Assembly: GCA_030637135.1 (NCBI GenBank)
Contig: DAOVVO010000094.1
Span: 1 to 5,293 of the forward strand
Origin: Nitrospirota bacterium
Lineage (GTDB): Bacteria > Nitrospirota > Thermodesulfovibrionia > UBA6902 > BMS3Bbin08
DNA: 5,293 nt
Reading direction: 5' to 3'
Below the pieces are notes generated by a model. The model saw only the letters and a list, made by a program, of their open reading frames with translations, made no database searches and was not told the origin of the DNA. The translations under genes and the position numbers were made by a program. Positions within the stretch are counted from its first letter, which is position 1; every line of letters begins with the position of its first letter. Shown here piece by piece: positions 1 through 5,198 of the stretch.

Positions 1-594
1 AAAGGCATTAATTACAGATTTAATAGAGAAAAAGATGTCTTGTGCCTCATATACATTGTAAGTCAGGCATTGAAGAAATGGGGCACACTGAAAAACCTGT
101 TCTCTTACTACTACAGACCCGAACAGAGAGATATCGGACAGGCACTGGGTAATTTTCTGGATTTTTTGTTGAGCATTGATACATCACCTGTTTACGGAAA
201 AAACATAAAGCCTTATGGCCTTACCCAATTTTTTCCCATACCACAAAAAGGCAGTACGTGTAAACGCATAAATTTATTCCTCAGGTGGATGGTACGGACA
301 AAAGATATAGACCTCGGCATCTGGAATAATATAGAGCCATCTAAACTCATCATTCCCCTTGATACACACATTGTAAAAATTTCAAGATGTTTAGGTTTGA
401 CAAAAAGAGCCTCTACTGACTGGAAAGCAGCTCAAGAAATTACTGAATCGCTCAGAAAATTAGACCATGAAGATCCTTTAAAATATGATTTTGCCCTCTG
501 TCATCTGGGAATTTCAGGTTTATGCAGAGGGAAAGAATCCTTACATTCGTGCTCAATCTGTGTCATTAATCCTTCCCCTTTTTTTTCTTGCTAA
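1..594 (+). CDS. TIGR02757/DUF2400 family protein, 5'-truncated by window edge
   Basis: The frame is open from the first base to the TAA at 592-594, so 197 residues of the C-terminal part are visible and the true start lies upstream. A TTG at 40 is possible, but the residues before it (with the YRFN motif) fit the family and read straight through. Seen: the segment FLRWMVRTKDIDLGIWNNI, then IIPLDTHIVKISRCLGL, then FALCHLGISGLC, which I recognise as the DUF2400 (TIGR02757) signature. The fold resembles helix-hairpin-helix DNA glycosylases of the EndoIII type. The C-terminus has four cysteines in a C-x8-C-x2-C-x9-C arrangement that could hold a 4Fe-4S cluster, as in EndoIII relatives. The family is usually about 250-260 residues, so roughly 60 are missing. 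The biochemical function of the family is not established. It is probably unrelated to the nor genes, which have their own promoter region. Confidence 0.8.
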   Translation, partial: KGINYRFNREKDVLCLIYIVSQALKKWGTLKNLFSYYYRPEQRDIGQALGNFLDFLLSIDTSPVYGKNIKPYGLTQFFPIPQKGSTCKRINLFLRWMVRTKDIDLGIWNNIEPSKLIIPLDTHIVKISRCLGLTKRASTDWKAAQEITESLRKLDHEDPLKYDFALCHLGISGLCRGKESLHSCSICVINPSPFFSC

Positions 595-614
595 TCGGGT
601 CTTTTTTCATATAG

Positions 615-630
615 TATGATTTAAATCATA
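615..630. promoter_or_regulatory. FNR/DNR/NNR-type operator upstream of norC
   Basis: TATGATTTAAATCATA is a perfect 16-bp palindrome containing TGAT-N4-ATCA, the core of the CRP/FNR-superfamily consensus TTGAT-N4-ATCAA; only the outermost T/A pair differs. Its centre (622.5) is 83 bp before the norC ATG. If it worked as a class II activator site (centre at -41.5), transcription would start near 664, with the A/T-rich TAAAAA at 652-657 as a 4-of-6 match to a -10 box. FNR-family regulators such as DNR and NNR are known activators of nor operons in other denitrifiers. The match is seen directly; the regulator and start point are inferred. Confidence 0.55.
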
Positions 631-705
631 GCTTATCTCCACTGAATATTGTAAAAATAGAAAGCCTTTTTATTTTAACCTCATAGAAAAAGGGGGAACC
701 ATTAC

Positions 706-1404
706 ATGAGTACTAATGCTGCAAAAAACCTGTTCATCTTCGGCAGTCTCCTCTGTTTTGCTGTTCTCATAATACTCACTATTGACACGATAGGGAAGCT
801 TGACGAGAGGGCACCGGAAATTACAGAGGAAGTAAACGCAGGAAAAAAAGTATGGCACAAGTATGACTGCATAGGATGTCATACGATCCTGGGCAATGGT
901 TCATACTTTGCGCCTGACATGACAAAGACAACAGATCGCAAGCCAAAAGAATACCTGAAAAAATTTATCCTGGATCCAAGGTCAATAAAGCCGGATTCTG
1001 CCATGCCCAAACTCGGGCTTTCTGAAGACGAGGCAGGGAAGTTAATAGCATTTCTGGAATGGATATCCAAGGTAGATACCAATGACTGGCCGCCTCAACC
1101 GATTTTGGCATTATCGATTGCAGGCAGGACAGCGATCGCAGGGCAGGTGCTTTTTCAAAAATATGACTGCGTCGCATGCCACCAGATAAGGGGAATAGGC
1201 GGTGCCGCAGGGCCTGACCTTACCTATATTGGTCTAAAACGACCTGATATCCAATGGCACATAAAACATCTCAGGAACCCGGAATCCGTTATTCCTGATT
1301 CTGCCATGCCACGTTTTGACGACTTACTTGAAGACGAGTTAAGAGACGAACAGATAGAAAAAGAATTAAAAGAACTGGCAGAGTTTTTAATAACATTGAA
1401 ATAA
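706..1404 (+). CDS. norC: Nitric oxide reductase cytochrome c subunit, unusual di-haem form
   Basis: This is the membrane-anchored electron-entry subunit of cNOR: it takes electrons from periplasmic donors and passes them to NorB. It has 232 residues: an N-terminal anchor helix (about 8-29) with no cleavage site needed, then haem-c domain 1 with CIGCH at 55-59, the NorC signature TILGNGSYFAPDMT and probable distal Met100 (SAMP). The typical NorC tail FLEWISKVDTNDWPPQP ends near 132. A second haem-c domain follows, with CVACH at 155-159 and probable distal Met201 (again SAMP). Both domains share KYDCxxCH and PDSAMP, so the second may be a duplication or a captured cytochrome domain. Ordinary NorC is about 150 residues with one haem. 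The ATG has a purine-rich Shine-Dalgarno (AGGGGGAA, 691-698) 7 nt upstream. It lies 25 bp before norB in an evident operon. Confidence 0.93.
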   Translation: MSTNAAKNLFIFGSLLCFAVLIILTIDTIGKLDERAPEITEEVNAGKKVWHKYDCIGCHTILGNGSYFAPDMTKTTDRKPKEYLKKFILDPRSIKPDSAMPKLGLSEDEAGKLIAFLEWISKVDTNDWPPQPILALSIAGRTAIAGQVLFQKYDCVACHQIRGIGGAAGPDLTYIGLKRPDIQWHIKHLRNPESVIPDSAMPRFDDLLEDELRDEQIEKELKELAEFLITLK

Positions 1405-1429
1405 ATTATCCCGGTATGGAGGATGAACA

Positions 1430-2791
1430 ATGCACTATCAAAGTCATAAAATAGCCCTGAACTTTTATACTGCTGCCCTGCTTCTCTTTTTGGTACAGGT
1501 TGTGGTCGGTATCATTGCTGCTCTCCAATTCATGTGGCCGGATTTTTTTATCCTTAACTTCAACACCATAAGGACACTGCATATAAACGCACTCGTCGTC
1601 TGGCTCCTGATGGGCATGATGGGGGCAACGTACTATGTAATACCTGAAGAATCAGAAACCGAGCTCTGGAGCATCCCTCTGGCACACGTTCAGTTCTGGG
1701 CAACCGTCTTAACAGTCAGTGCGGTAATTATCGGATATATTGTAATGGGGTTAAACCCGCAGGCTAATATAGAAATCCTCGGTACCCGTCTCTTAAATGA
1801 AGGAAGAGAATATATCGAGGCACCACGGTGGGCAGATATCCTCATTGTTGTTTCCATACTTCTCTTTTTGCTCAATAATTTTATGACCGTGCTGAAAACA
1901 AAAAAGTTCACTGCAGTTCAGGGGGTACTCCTCGGAGGATTAACCTTTTTAGCACTCATGTATCTGCCGGGAATGTTCTACACCAAGAGCATGGTATTAG
2001 ACCAGTTCTGGTGGTGGTGGGTAGTGCATCTCTGGGTTGAAGGATCATGGGAGTTAATCGCAGCAGCCCTGTTAGCCTTTATGCTCCACAAATTGCTCAA
2101 GGCCGATGTAAGGGTTCTCGCAAAGTGGATGTATATTGAGGTCGGTCTTGTATTGTTTACAGGCATACTCGGGCTTGGACATCATTATTACTGGATTGGA
2201 ACCCCGCGATACTGGCTCTGGGTAGGGGGAGTTTTTAGCTCTCTTGAACCTGTTCCGCTCTTATTGATGGTCTGGGATGCATTCAGAACAACACGTGAAA
2301 CCCGCGGTGTTGTGGAAAACAAGGTAGGGTTACACCTCACAGTTGCTCATGCAATCTTTAATTTTGTCGGCGCCGGTCTCTGGGGCGTAGTACACACCCT
2401 TCCGCAGGTAAACAAATGGACACATGGCACACAGATTACAACAGCTCACGGTCACCTCGCATTCTACGGCGCTTATGTGCTTCTTATCGTAGCAATGATT
2501 TATGTCACCCTCCCCTCAATCAGGGGTGTGAGGCAATTCAGACAGTCCGGTGGTTATCAGGCTTTCTGGTGGATGACAATATCCATGATTTTTATCGTAA
2601 TACCTATTACCGGCGCAGGAATGGTGCAGACATACCTGGAGCGCCTCCTCGGACTTGATTATGTAACAGTAAAAGCCAGTTATAATTTGTGGTTCTGGAT
2701 TTTCAGGGCTCTCTTTGGAGTAGGCTTTCTTGTAGGGGTCTTGATTATGGTAAAAGATTTCTTTACCCTCGGGAAAAAACCTGTCTCTTAA
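1430..2791 (+). CDS. norB: Nitric oxide reductase catalytic subunit (cNorB)
   Basis: Catalyses 2 NO + 2 e- + 2 H+ to N2O + H2O in the cytoplasmic membrane. It has 453 residues, the normal length, with about 12 hydrophobic segments. Expected ligands are all present: His51 (HINALVVW) and His342 for low-spin haem b, His340 for haem b3 (TTAHGHLAFYG), and His200, His251 and His252 for FeB (HLWVEGSWE and GLGHHYYW). Glu204, Glu208 and Glu273 match the conserved catalytic/proton-path glutamates, known as E211, E215 and E280 in Pseudomonas aeruginosa NorB, with a constant 7-residue offset. There is no N-terminal cytochrome-like extension as in quinol-dependent qNOR, which agrees with a separate norC. 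GGAGGA (1418-1423) lies 6 nt before the ATG. The accessory genes norQ and norD, often adjacent elsewhere, are not in this window. Confidence 0.96.
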   Translation: MHYQSHKIALNFYTAALLLFLVQVVVGIIAALQFMWPDFFILNFNTIRTLHINALVVWLLMGMMGATYYVIPEESETELWSIPLAHVQFWATVLTVSAVIIGYIVMGLNPQANIEILGTRLLNEGREYIEAPRWADILIVVSILLFLLNNFMTVLKTKKFTAVQGVLLGGLTFLALMYLPGMFYTKSMVLDQFWWWWVVHLWVEGSWELIAAALLAFMLHKLLKADVRVLAKWMYIEVGLVLFTGILGLGHHYYWIGTPRYWLWVGGVFSSLEPVPLLLMVWDAFRTTRETRGVVENKVGLHLTVAHAIFNFVGAGLWGVVHTLPQVNKWTHGTQITTAHGHLAFYGAYVLLIVAMIYVTLPSIRGVRQFRQSGGYQAFWWMTISMIFIVIPITGAGMVQTYLERLLGLDYVTVKASYNLWFWIFRALFGVGFLVGVLIMVKDFFTLGKKPVS

Positions 2792-2819
2792 GATAAATTG
2801 TTTCCATGCATCTTTTTGG

Positions 2820-2854
2820 TCATAAAGGGTGAAAAACAGTTTCACCCTTTATGA
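2820..2854 (+). terminator. Perfect 15-bp hairpin after norB, probable terminator
   Basis: Arms 2820-2834 and 2840-2854 are perfectly complementary around the 5-nt loop AACAG. The stem core is GGGTGAAA/TTTCACCC, and the 3' side continues as TTTATGATTTAT, a loose T-rich tract. It starts 28 bp after the norB stop. The T tract is interrupted, so termination may be partial. An ATG at 2851, in frame with the next gene, lies inside the 3' arm and would be hidden in the folded RNA. Confidence 0.6.
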
Positions 2855-2898
2855 TTTATCTCATACCATTAATTTCTTTTTTATATCAGACTAAGTGT

Positions 2899-3873
2899 AT
2901 GCTCAAAACGGATAAACTTCATATCTTAAGGAGAACCACACAACTATTATTTATTCTGCTTATTGTGGTGGCGCCTGTTTTTGATATCCTGCGGTTTGAC
3001 TCAGATACAAAAAGTCTTATATTCATGGGGAGCGAATGGGATTTAGGGTTAAAAGAAAACTTTTACATCAACATCAACCCTTCATTTGGGAATGCATCAC
3101 ACATAGCATGGCAATTCTTCCTTAATGCAATCCTTCCATGGCTTGGTATCCTGGCCATATTTCCGCTCTTAGGTGTTATTACAGGGAGATTCTTCTGCGG
3201 ATGGTTTTGTCCTGAAGGGGCATTATTTGAGCTTTTTGATTCACTTACAGTAAAAATCTTTGGAAGGAGAAGTATTTTCGGGAAAAATCCTAATGACCCG
3301 CCCGGCCCCTCAAAAAACAGAATCCCTTATATACTCATTGCCCTGCTCTGCATGGTTATTATCCCTCTATTTTTCGGTATTGCCCTTACCGGCTATTTCG
3401 TTAATCCCAAAACTATCTGGAGCCAGATAATCAACTGGGAATTTACCTTTGGAGTAAAAGCCGGAATTATCGGTGTTTCTATCTATATACTTATTTCTTC
3501 ACTCATAGTAAGACATACGCTCTGTAAATATGTCTGTTCTGCAGGTCTCATGCAGATGTTATTCGGATGTGCAAGTCCTATTTCCTTGAGGATTCAAACA
3601 GACGCAGCAAAGCTCAGTTCCTGCACAGACTGCAAGAAGTGCGAAAAAGTATGTTTCATGAATGTTAAACCACGACTACCAAAAAGGGATATAAATTGTG
3701 TAAACTGTGGTGAATGTATACAGGCATGTAATAATGAGTTGGGGAAAAGCAACGGACTTTTTAGCTTTTCTAAAATTAAACTACCTATCCCACCAGATGA
3801 AAAAGCTGTTGATTTTGTATTAAATTATGAGCAGTGTATAAAAGGAGCCCCATGTGAAAAAACCTGTCGTTGA
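2899..3873 (+). CDS. NapH/CcoG/NosR-like membrane protein with two 4Fe-4S clusters
   Basis: 324 residues from the ATG at 2899. Four membrane segments are visible (about 15-32, 70-96, 142-166, 186-206). The motifs CGWFCP (100-105) and CKYVC (209-213) follow helices 2 and 4 and should face the cytoplasm, as in NapH, NosR and CcoG. A ferredoxin-like domain follows: Cys242/245/248/252 and Cys267/270/273/277, both CxxCxxCxxxC. These families move electrons between the quinone pool and cytoplasmic or periplasmic partners, or reduce metal for oxidase assembly; which applies here is unknown. An upstream in-frame ATG at 2851 would add 16 residues, but it lies inside the terminator hairpin without a Shine-Dalgarno, and residues KTDKLHILRR after 2899 make a natural cytoplasmic N-terminus. 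The 2899 start also lacks a good Shine-Dalgarno, so the start is uncertain. The last 11 residues form a degenerate third motif (C313, C319, C323), and the 3' end overlaps the next gene by 20 bp. Confidence 0.85.
   Translation: MLKTDKLHILRRTTQLLFILLIVVAPVFDILRFDSDTKSLIFMGSEWDLGLKENFYININPSFGNASHIAWQFFLNAILPWLGILAIFPLLGVITGRFFCGWFCPEGALFELFDSLTVKIFGRRSIFGKNPNDPPGPSKNRIPYILIALLCMVIIPLFFGIALTGYFVNPKTIWSQIINWEFTFGVKAGIIGVSIYILISSLIVRHTLCKYVCSAGLMQMLFGCASPISLRIQTDAAKLSSCTDCKKCEKVCFMNVKPRLPKRDINCVNCGECIQACNNELGKSNGLFSFSKIKLPIPPDEKAVDFVLNYEQCIKGAPCEKTCR
3823..3838 (+). repeat. 16-bp direct repeat, copy 1 (inside the membrane Fe-S gene)
   Basis: AATTATGAGCAGTGTA here matches 4051-4066 at 15 of 16 positions. 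The copies are exactly 228 bp apart and bracket the first ferredoxin gene. Here the repeat encodes NYEQC plus the first base of the next codon, which is the kind of sequence found at the first cysteine of ferredoxins. Each copy is followed within a few bases by a Shine-Dalgarno-like GGAG. Confidence 0.55.
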
Positions 3874-4042
3874 TTTTGACCTCTGTATTGGATGTGGTTC
3901 ATGCATTGAATTATGTCCTGAGGTATTTGAACTTCGAGACGAGAAAGCATGGGTTATAGGGGAGGATAAGTGTAGTACCTGTGACTGCCAGGAAGTAGCT
4001 GATATATGCCCCACCGAAGCAATAACTTTTTCTGAAGAATAA
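3854..4042 (+). CDS. Small ferredoxin 1 (cysteine-rich, CxxCxC variant)
   Basis: A soluble cytoplasmic electron carrier of 62 residues starting at GTG 3854, chosen because AAAGGAG (3841-3847) lies 6 nt upstream and the start MKKPV matches the paralogue at 4573. Seen: Cys11/14/17 then Cys21-Pro (CxxCxxCxxxCP), then Cys40, Cys43, Cys45 and Cys52-Pro. In single-cluster ferredoxins of the Thermotoga/Desulfovibrio type, the first three cysteines plus the late CP cysteine bind 4Fe-4S. Here Cys21, 40, 43 and 45 are left over and could hold a second cluster or a disulfide. By hand count it is about 71% identical to the 4573 protein, with one residue deleted in the acidic loop after FELR. It overlaps the membrane Fe-S gene by 20 bp, suggesting translational coupling and a shared redox role. 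Confidence 0.88.
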   Translation: MKKPVVDFDLCIGCGSCIELCPEVFELRDEKAWVIGEDKCSTCDCQEVADICPTEAITFSEE

Positions 4043-4050
4043 CTATATTT

Positions 4051-4066
4051 AATTATGAACAGTGTA
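4051..4066 (+). repeat. 16-bp direct repeat, copy 2 (between ferredoxin 1 and cupin)
   Basis: AATTATGAACAGTGTA matches 3823-3838 with one mismatch (A for G). It is noncoding here, although read in the same frame it would again give NYEQC before diverging. It could be the remnant of a tandem duplication of a ferredoxin start, with copy 1 as its partner. Confidence 0.5.
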
Positions 4067-4079
4067 CCAGGAGGTGGTT

Positions 4080-4394
4080 ATGGAAATACTCGATTTAAAA
4101 AAGCTCATAAAATTTTATCCTGATAAAATTTCCAGGGAAATGCTTGCGGATAAGCCGGAGATGAGAATTGCGCTCATGTGCCTTGAGCCTGGACAGAAAC
4201 TCTCACCTCATAAGGCACCCATGAGACTTCTCATGTATGTTGTCGAAGGCAAAGGTACTTTTACCGTAGGGGATGAAAAAATTGAAGCAGACGAGAAAAC
4301 CTGTATTCCCTGCGATCCCATGGTTGAACATGGCTTTGAAGCCAATAAGGGAACAAGGCTGGTTGTCATGGCAGTGGTGACACCGGTAGACTAA
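4080..4394 (+). CDS. Small single-domain cupin protein
   Basis: 104 residues from the ATG at 4080, chosen over the in-frame GTG at 4062 because AGGAGGTGG (4069-4077) sits directly before the ATG, though with a short spacer. The cupin shape is visible: LEPGQKLSPH (His44), then MYVVEGKGTFTVGDEKI (Glu56 and the two glycines of motif 1), then CIPCDPMVEHGF (Pro77, Pro80, His84 of motif 2). The usual HxH pair of motif 1 is reduced to one histidine (HKA), so metal binding, if any, would use an incomplete or altered set. A CxxC (Cys75, Cys78) is an uncommon addition. Cupins of this size serve as dioxygenases, isomerases or small-molecule sensors; no substrate can be assigned. It starts 37 bp after the ferredoxin 1 stop with no terminator between, so the two are probably cotranscribed. 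Confidence 0.82.
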   Translation: MEILDLKKLIKFYPDKISREMLADKPEMRIALMCLEPGQKLSPHKAPMRLLMYVVEGKGTFTVGDEKIEADEKTCIPCDPMVEHGFEANKGTRLVVMAVVTPVD

Positions 4395-4408
4395 AACTTG
4401 AACAGGCG

Positions 4409-4443
4409 CTGCGTATAAATTATTTTTATATGCTGTTTTGTTC
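4409..4443 (+). terminator. Probable intrinsic terminator after the cupin
   Basis: GCGTATAAA (4411-4419) pairs with TTTATATGC (4425-4433), 9 bp with one G:U, around loop TTATT. Beyond a T:T mismatch, C4409 pairs with G4435. The stem is followed by TTTTGTTC (4436-4443). It starts 14 bp after the cupin stop. The stem is AT-rich, so strength is doubtful. Confidence 0.4.
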
Positions 4444-4468
4444 TGGAAAAGTTTTTAATTTGTTTATG

Positions 4469-4474
4469 TATAAT
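4469..4474 (+). promoter_or_regulatory. Candidate -10 box for ferredoxin 2
   Basis: A perfect TATAAT lies in the 178-bp gap after the cupin terminator. No convincing -35 box lies 16-18 bp upstream (around 4446-4451). A start near 4481 would give a leader of about 90 nt before the 4573 ATG. The AT-rich context makes a chance match possible. Confidence 0.3.
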
Positions 4475-4572
4475 AAAATATTCCTCTTGATGATGGATTG
4501 TTTTATGTGACTCAAAAGCGAATAATGTCTGATTTGATCAGGCTGAATGATTAATCTTTATGGGAGGTTCTT

Positions 4573-4764
4573 ATGAAGAAGCCTGTAATTGACTATGATT
4601 TATGCGATGGTTGTGCCACATGCGTTGAGCTTTGCCCGGAAGTATTTGAAATGGGTGACGATGAAAAAGCATTTGTTAAAGCGGAGGATAAATGCGGTCC
4701 CTCTGACTGTCAGGAAGCAGCCGACACATGTCCTTCAGAGGCAATAACCTTTACTGAAGAATAG
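4573..4764 (+). CDS. Small ferredoxin 2 (one cluster cysteine replaced by serine)
   Basis: 63 residues; GGGAGGT (4562-4568) precedes the ATG. Cys11/14/17, Cys21-Pro, Cys41, Cys46 and Cys53-Pro are present. The position equal to Cys43 in ferredoxins 1 and 3 is Ser44, giving CGPSDCQE where the others have the CxTCDCQE pattern. It is about 80% identical to ferredoxin 3 and 71% to ferredoxin 1 by hand count. One 4Fe-4S cluster through Cys11/14/17/53 is expected from the family. If the paralogues carry a second cluster, this copy would lack one thiolate, and might instead use serine, hold a 3Fe-4S cluster or form a disulfide. It is acidic, soluble and cytoplasmic. It is probably transcribed alone, with gaps of 178 and 124 bp on its two sides. 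Confidence 0.9.
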   Translation: MKKPVIDYDLCDGCATCVELCPEVFEMGDDEKAFVKAEDKCGPSDCQEAADTCPSEAITFTEE

Positions 4765-4888
4765 AACACTTTGATTTTCACATATTACCTGATAAGTCAA
4801 AAGTTCTGAGTGGAAATTCACATAATCTTCAACATGAATCCGAATAATAAGATATAAAGAGTATTCTATGCGATGAAAGGAGGTACAT

Positions 4889-5074
4889 ATGAAACCGGTT
4901 ATTAACTATGATGAATGTACGGGCTGTGCAACATGTGTTGAGCTTTGTCCTGAGGTTTTCGAACTTCGTGATGACGAAAAAGCATATGTTATAGCCGAGG
5001 ACAAATGTGATACCTGCGACTGCCAGGAAGCTGCTGATACGTGTCCTTCAGAAGCAATAACTTTTGAAGATTAG
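4889..5074 (+). CDS. Small ferredoxin 3 (CxxCxC variant)
   Basis: 61 residues, preceded by a near-perfect AAAGGAGGT (4876-4884) 4 nt before the ATG, so probably well translated. Cys10/13/16, Cys20-Pro, Cys40, Cys43, Cys45 and Cys52-Pro repeat the ferredoxin 1 pattern. It is closest to ferredoxin 2 (about 80% by hand count), including the shared GCATCVELCPEVFE and QEAADTCPSEAITF blocks, so these two probably arose by the most recent duplication. The role is electron transfer in the cytoplasm; partners are unknown. The 124-bp upstream gap has AT-rich stretches such as TATAAA at 4853-4858 but no convincing promoter. The large inverted repeat 14 bp after its stop may act as its terminator. Confidence 0.9.
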   Translation: MKPVINYDECTGCATCVELCPEVFELRDDEKAYVIAEDKCDTCDCQEAADTCPSEAITFED

Positions 5075-5088
5075 AAAGATAAACGGAA

Positions 5089-5198
5089 AGTGACGAGTGA
5101 CGATTTACGATTTACGAGTGACGAAGGAACGGCTGAACGGAGAATAACTAGCTTTTTTTACTTCGTAATTCGTCAATCGTAAATCGCTACTCGTCATT
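5089..5198. repeat. Large imperfect inverted repeat with 37-bp arms
   Basis: Arm 5089-5125 and the reverse complement of arm 5162-5198 match at 31 of 37 positions with no gaps, separated by a 36-bp loop. Both arms are built from 7-bp units ending in ACGA or a close variant. It holds no ORF and lies directly downstream of ferredoxin 3. It could be a non-autonomous mobile element, a dispersed palindromic repeat or an RNA stability/termination structure. The substitutions between arms suggest it is not freshly made. Confidence 0.8.
5090..5124 (+). repeat. Five tandem heptamers forming the left arm
   Basis: The units read in order GTGACGA, GTGACGA, TTTACGA, TTTACGA, GTGACGA: two unit types that share ACGA and differ only in the first three bases. 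The right arm, read on the minus strand, also has five heptamers: ATGACGA, GTAGCGA, TTTACGA, TTGACGA, ATTACGA. Confidence 0.85.

Noticed and set aside
40..594. Treating the first gene as complete from a TTG at 40
   Set aside because: The frame is open back to base 1 and the residues before 40 (including YRFN) fit the family, so this is a window-edge truncation.
665..693. CCTTTTT/AAAAAGG pairing that could hide the norC ribosome binding site
   Set aside because: Only 7 mostly A-U pairs with a 15-nt loop; such pairings are common by chance in AT-rich leaders.
1430..2791. Quinol-dependent NOR or haem-copper oxidase instead of cNorB
   Set aside because: No N-terminal qNOR extension, a separate norC is adjacent, and NorB-specific FeB-site glutamates are present.
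2516..2845. 109-residue open frame on the minus strand
   Set aside because: It is antisense to the well-supported end of norB and shows no recognisable motif; it is a shadow of the norB codons.
4534..4547. Possible second FNR-like site (TTGAT-CAGG-CTGAA) before ferredoxin 2
   Set aside because: Only one half-site matches well; the second half agrees at 3 of 5 positions and it is close to the gene start.
5089..5198. CRISPR array
   Set aside because: Units are 7 bp, contiguous and inverted in the second arm; there are no spacers of constant length and no cas genes.
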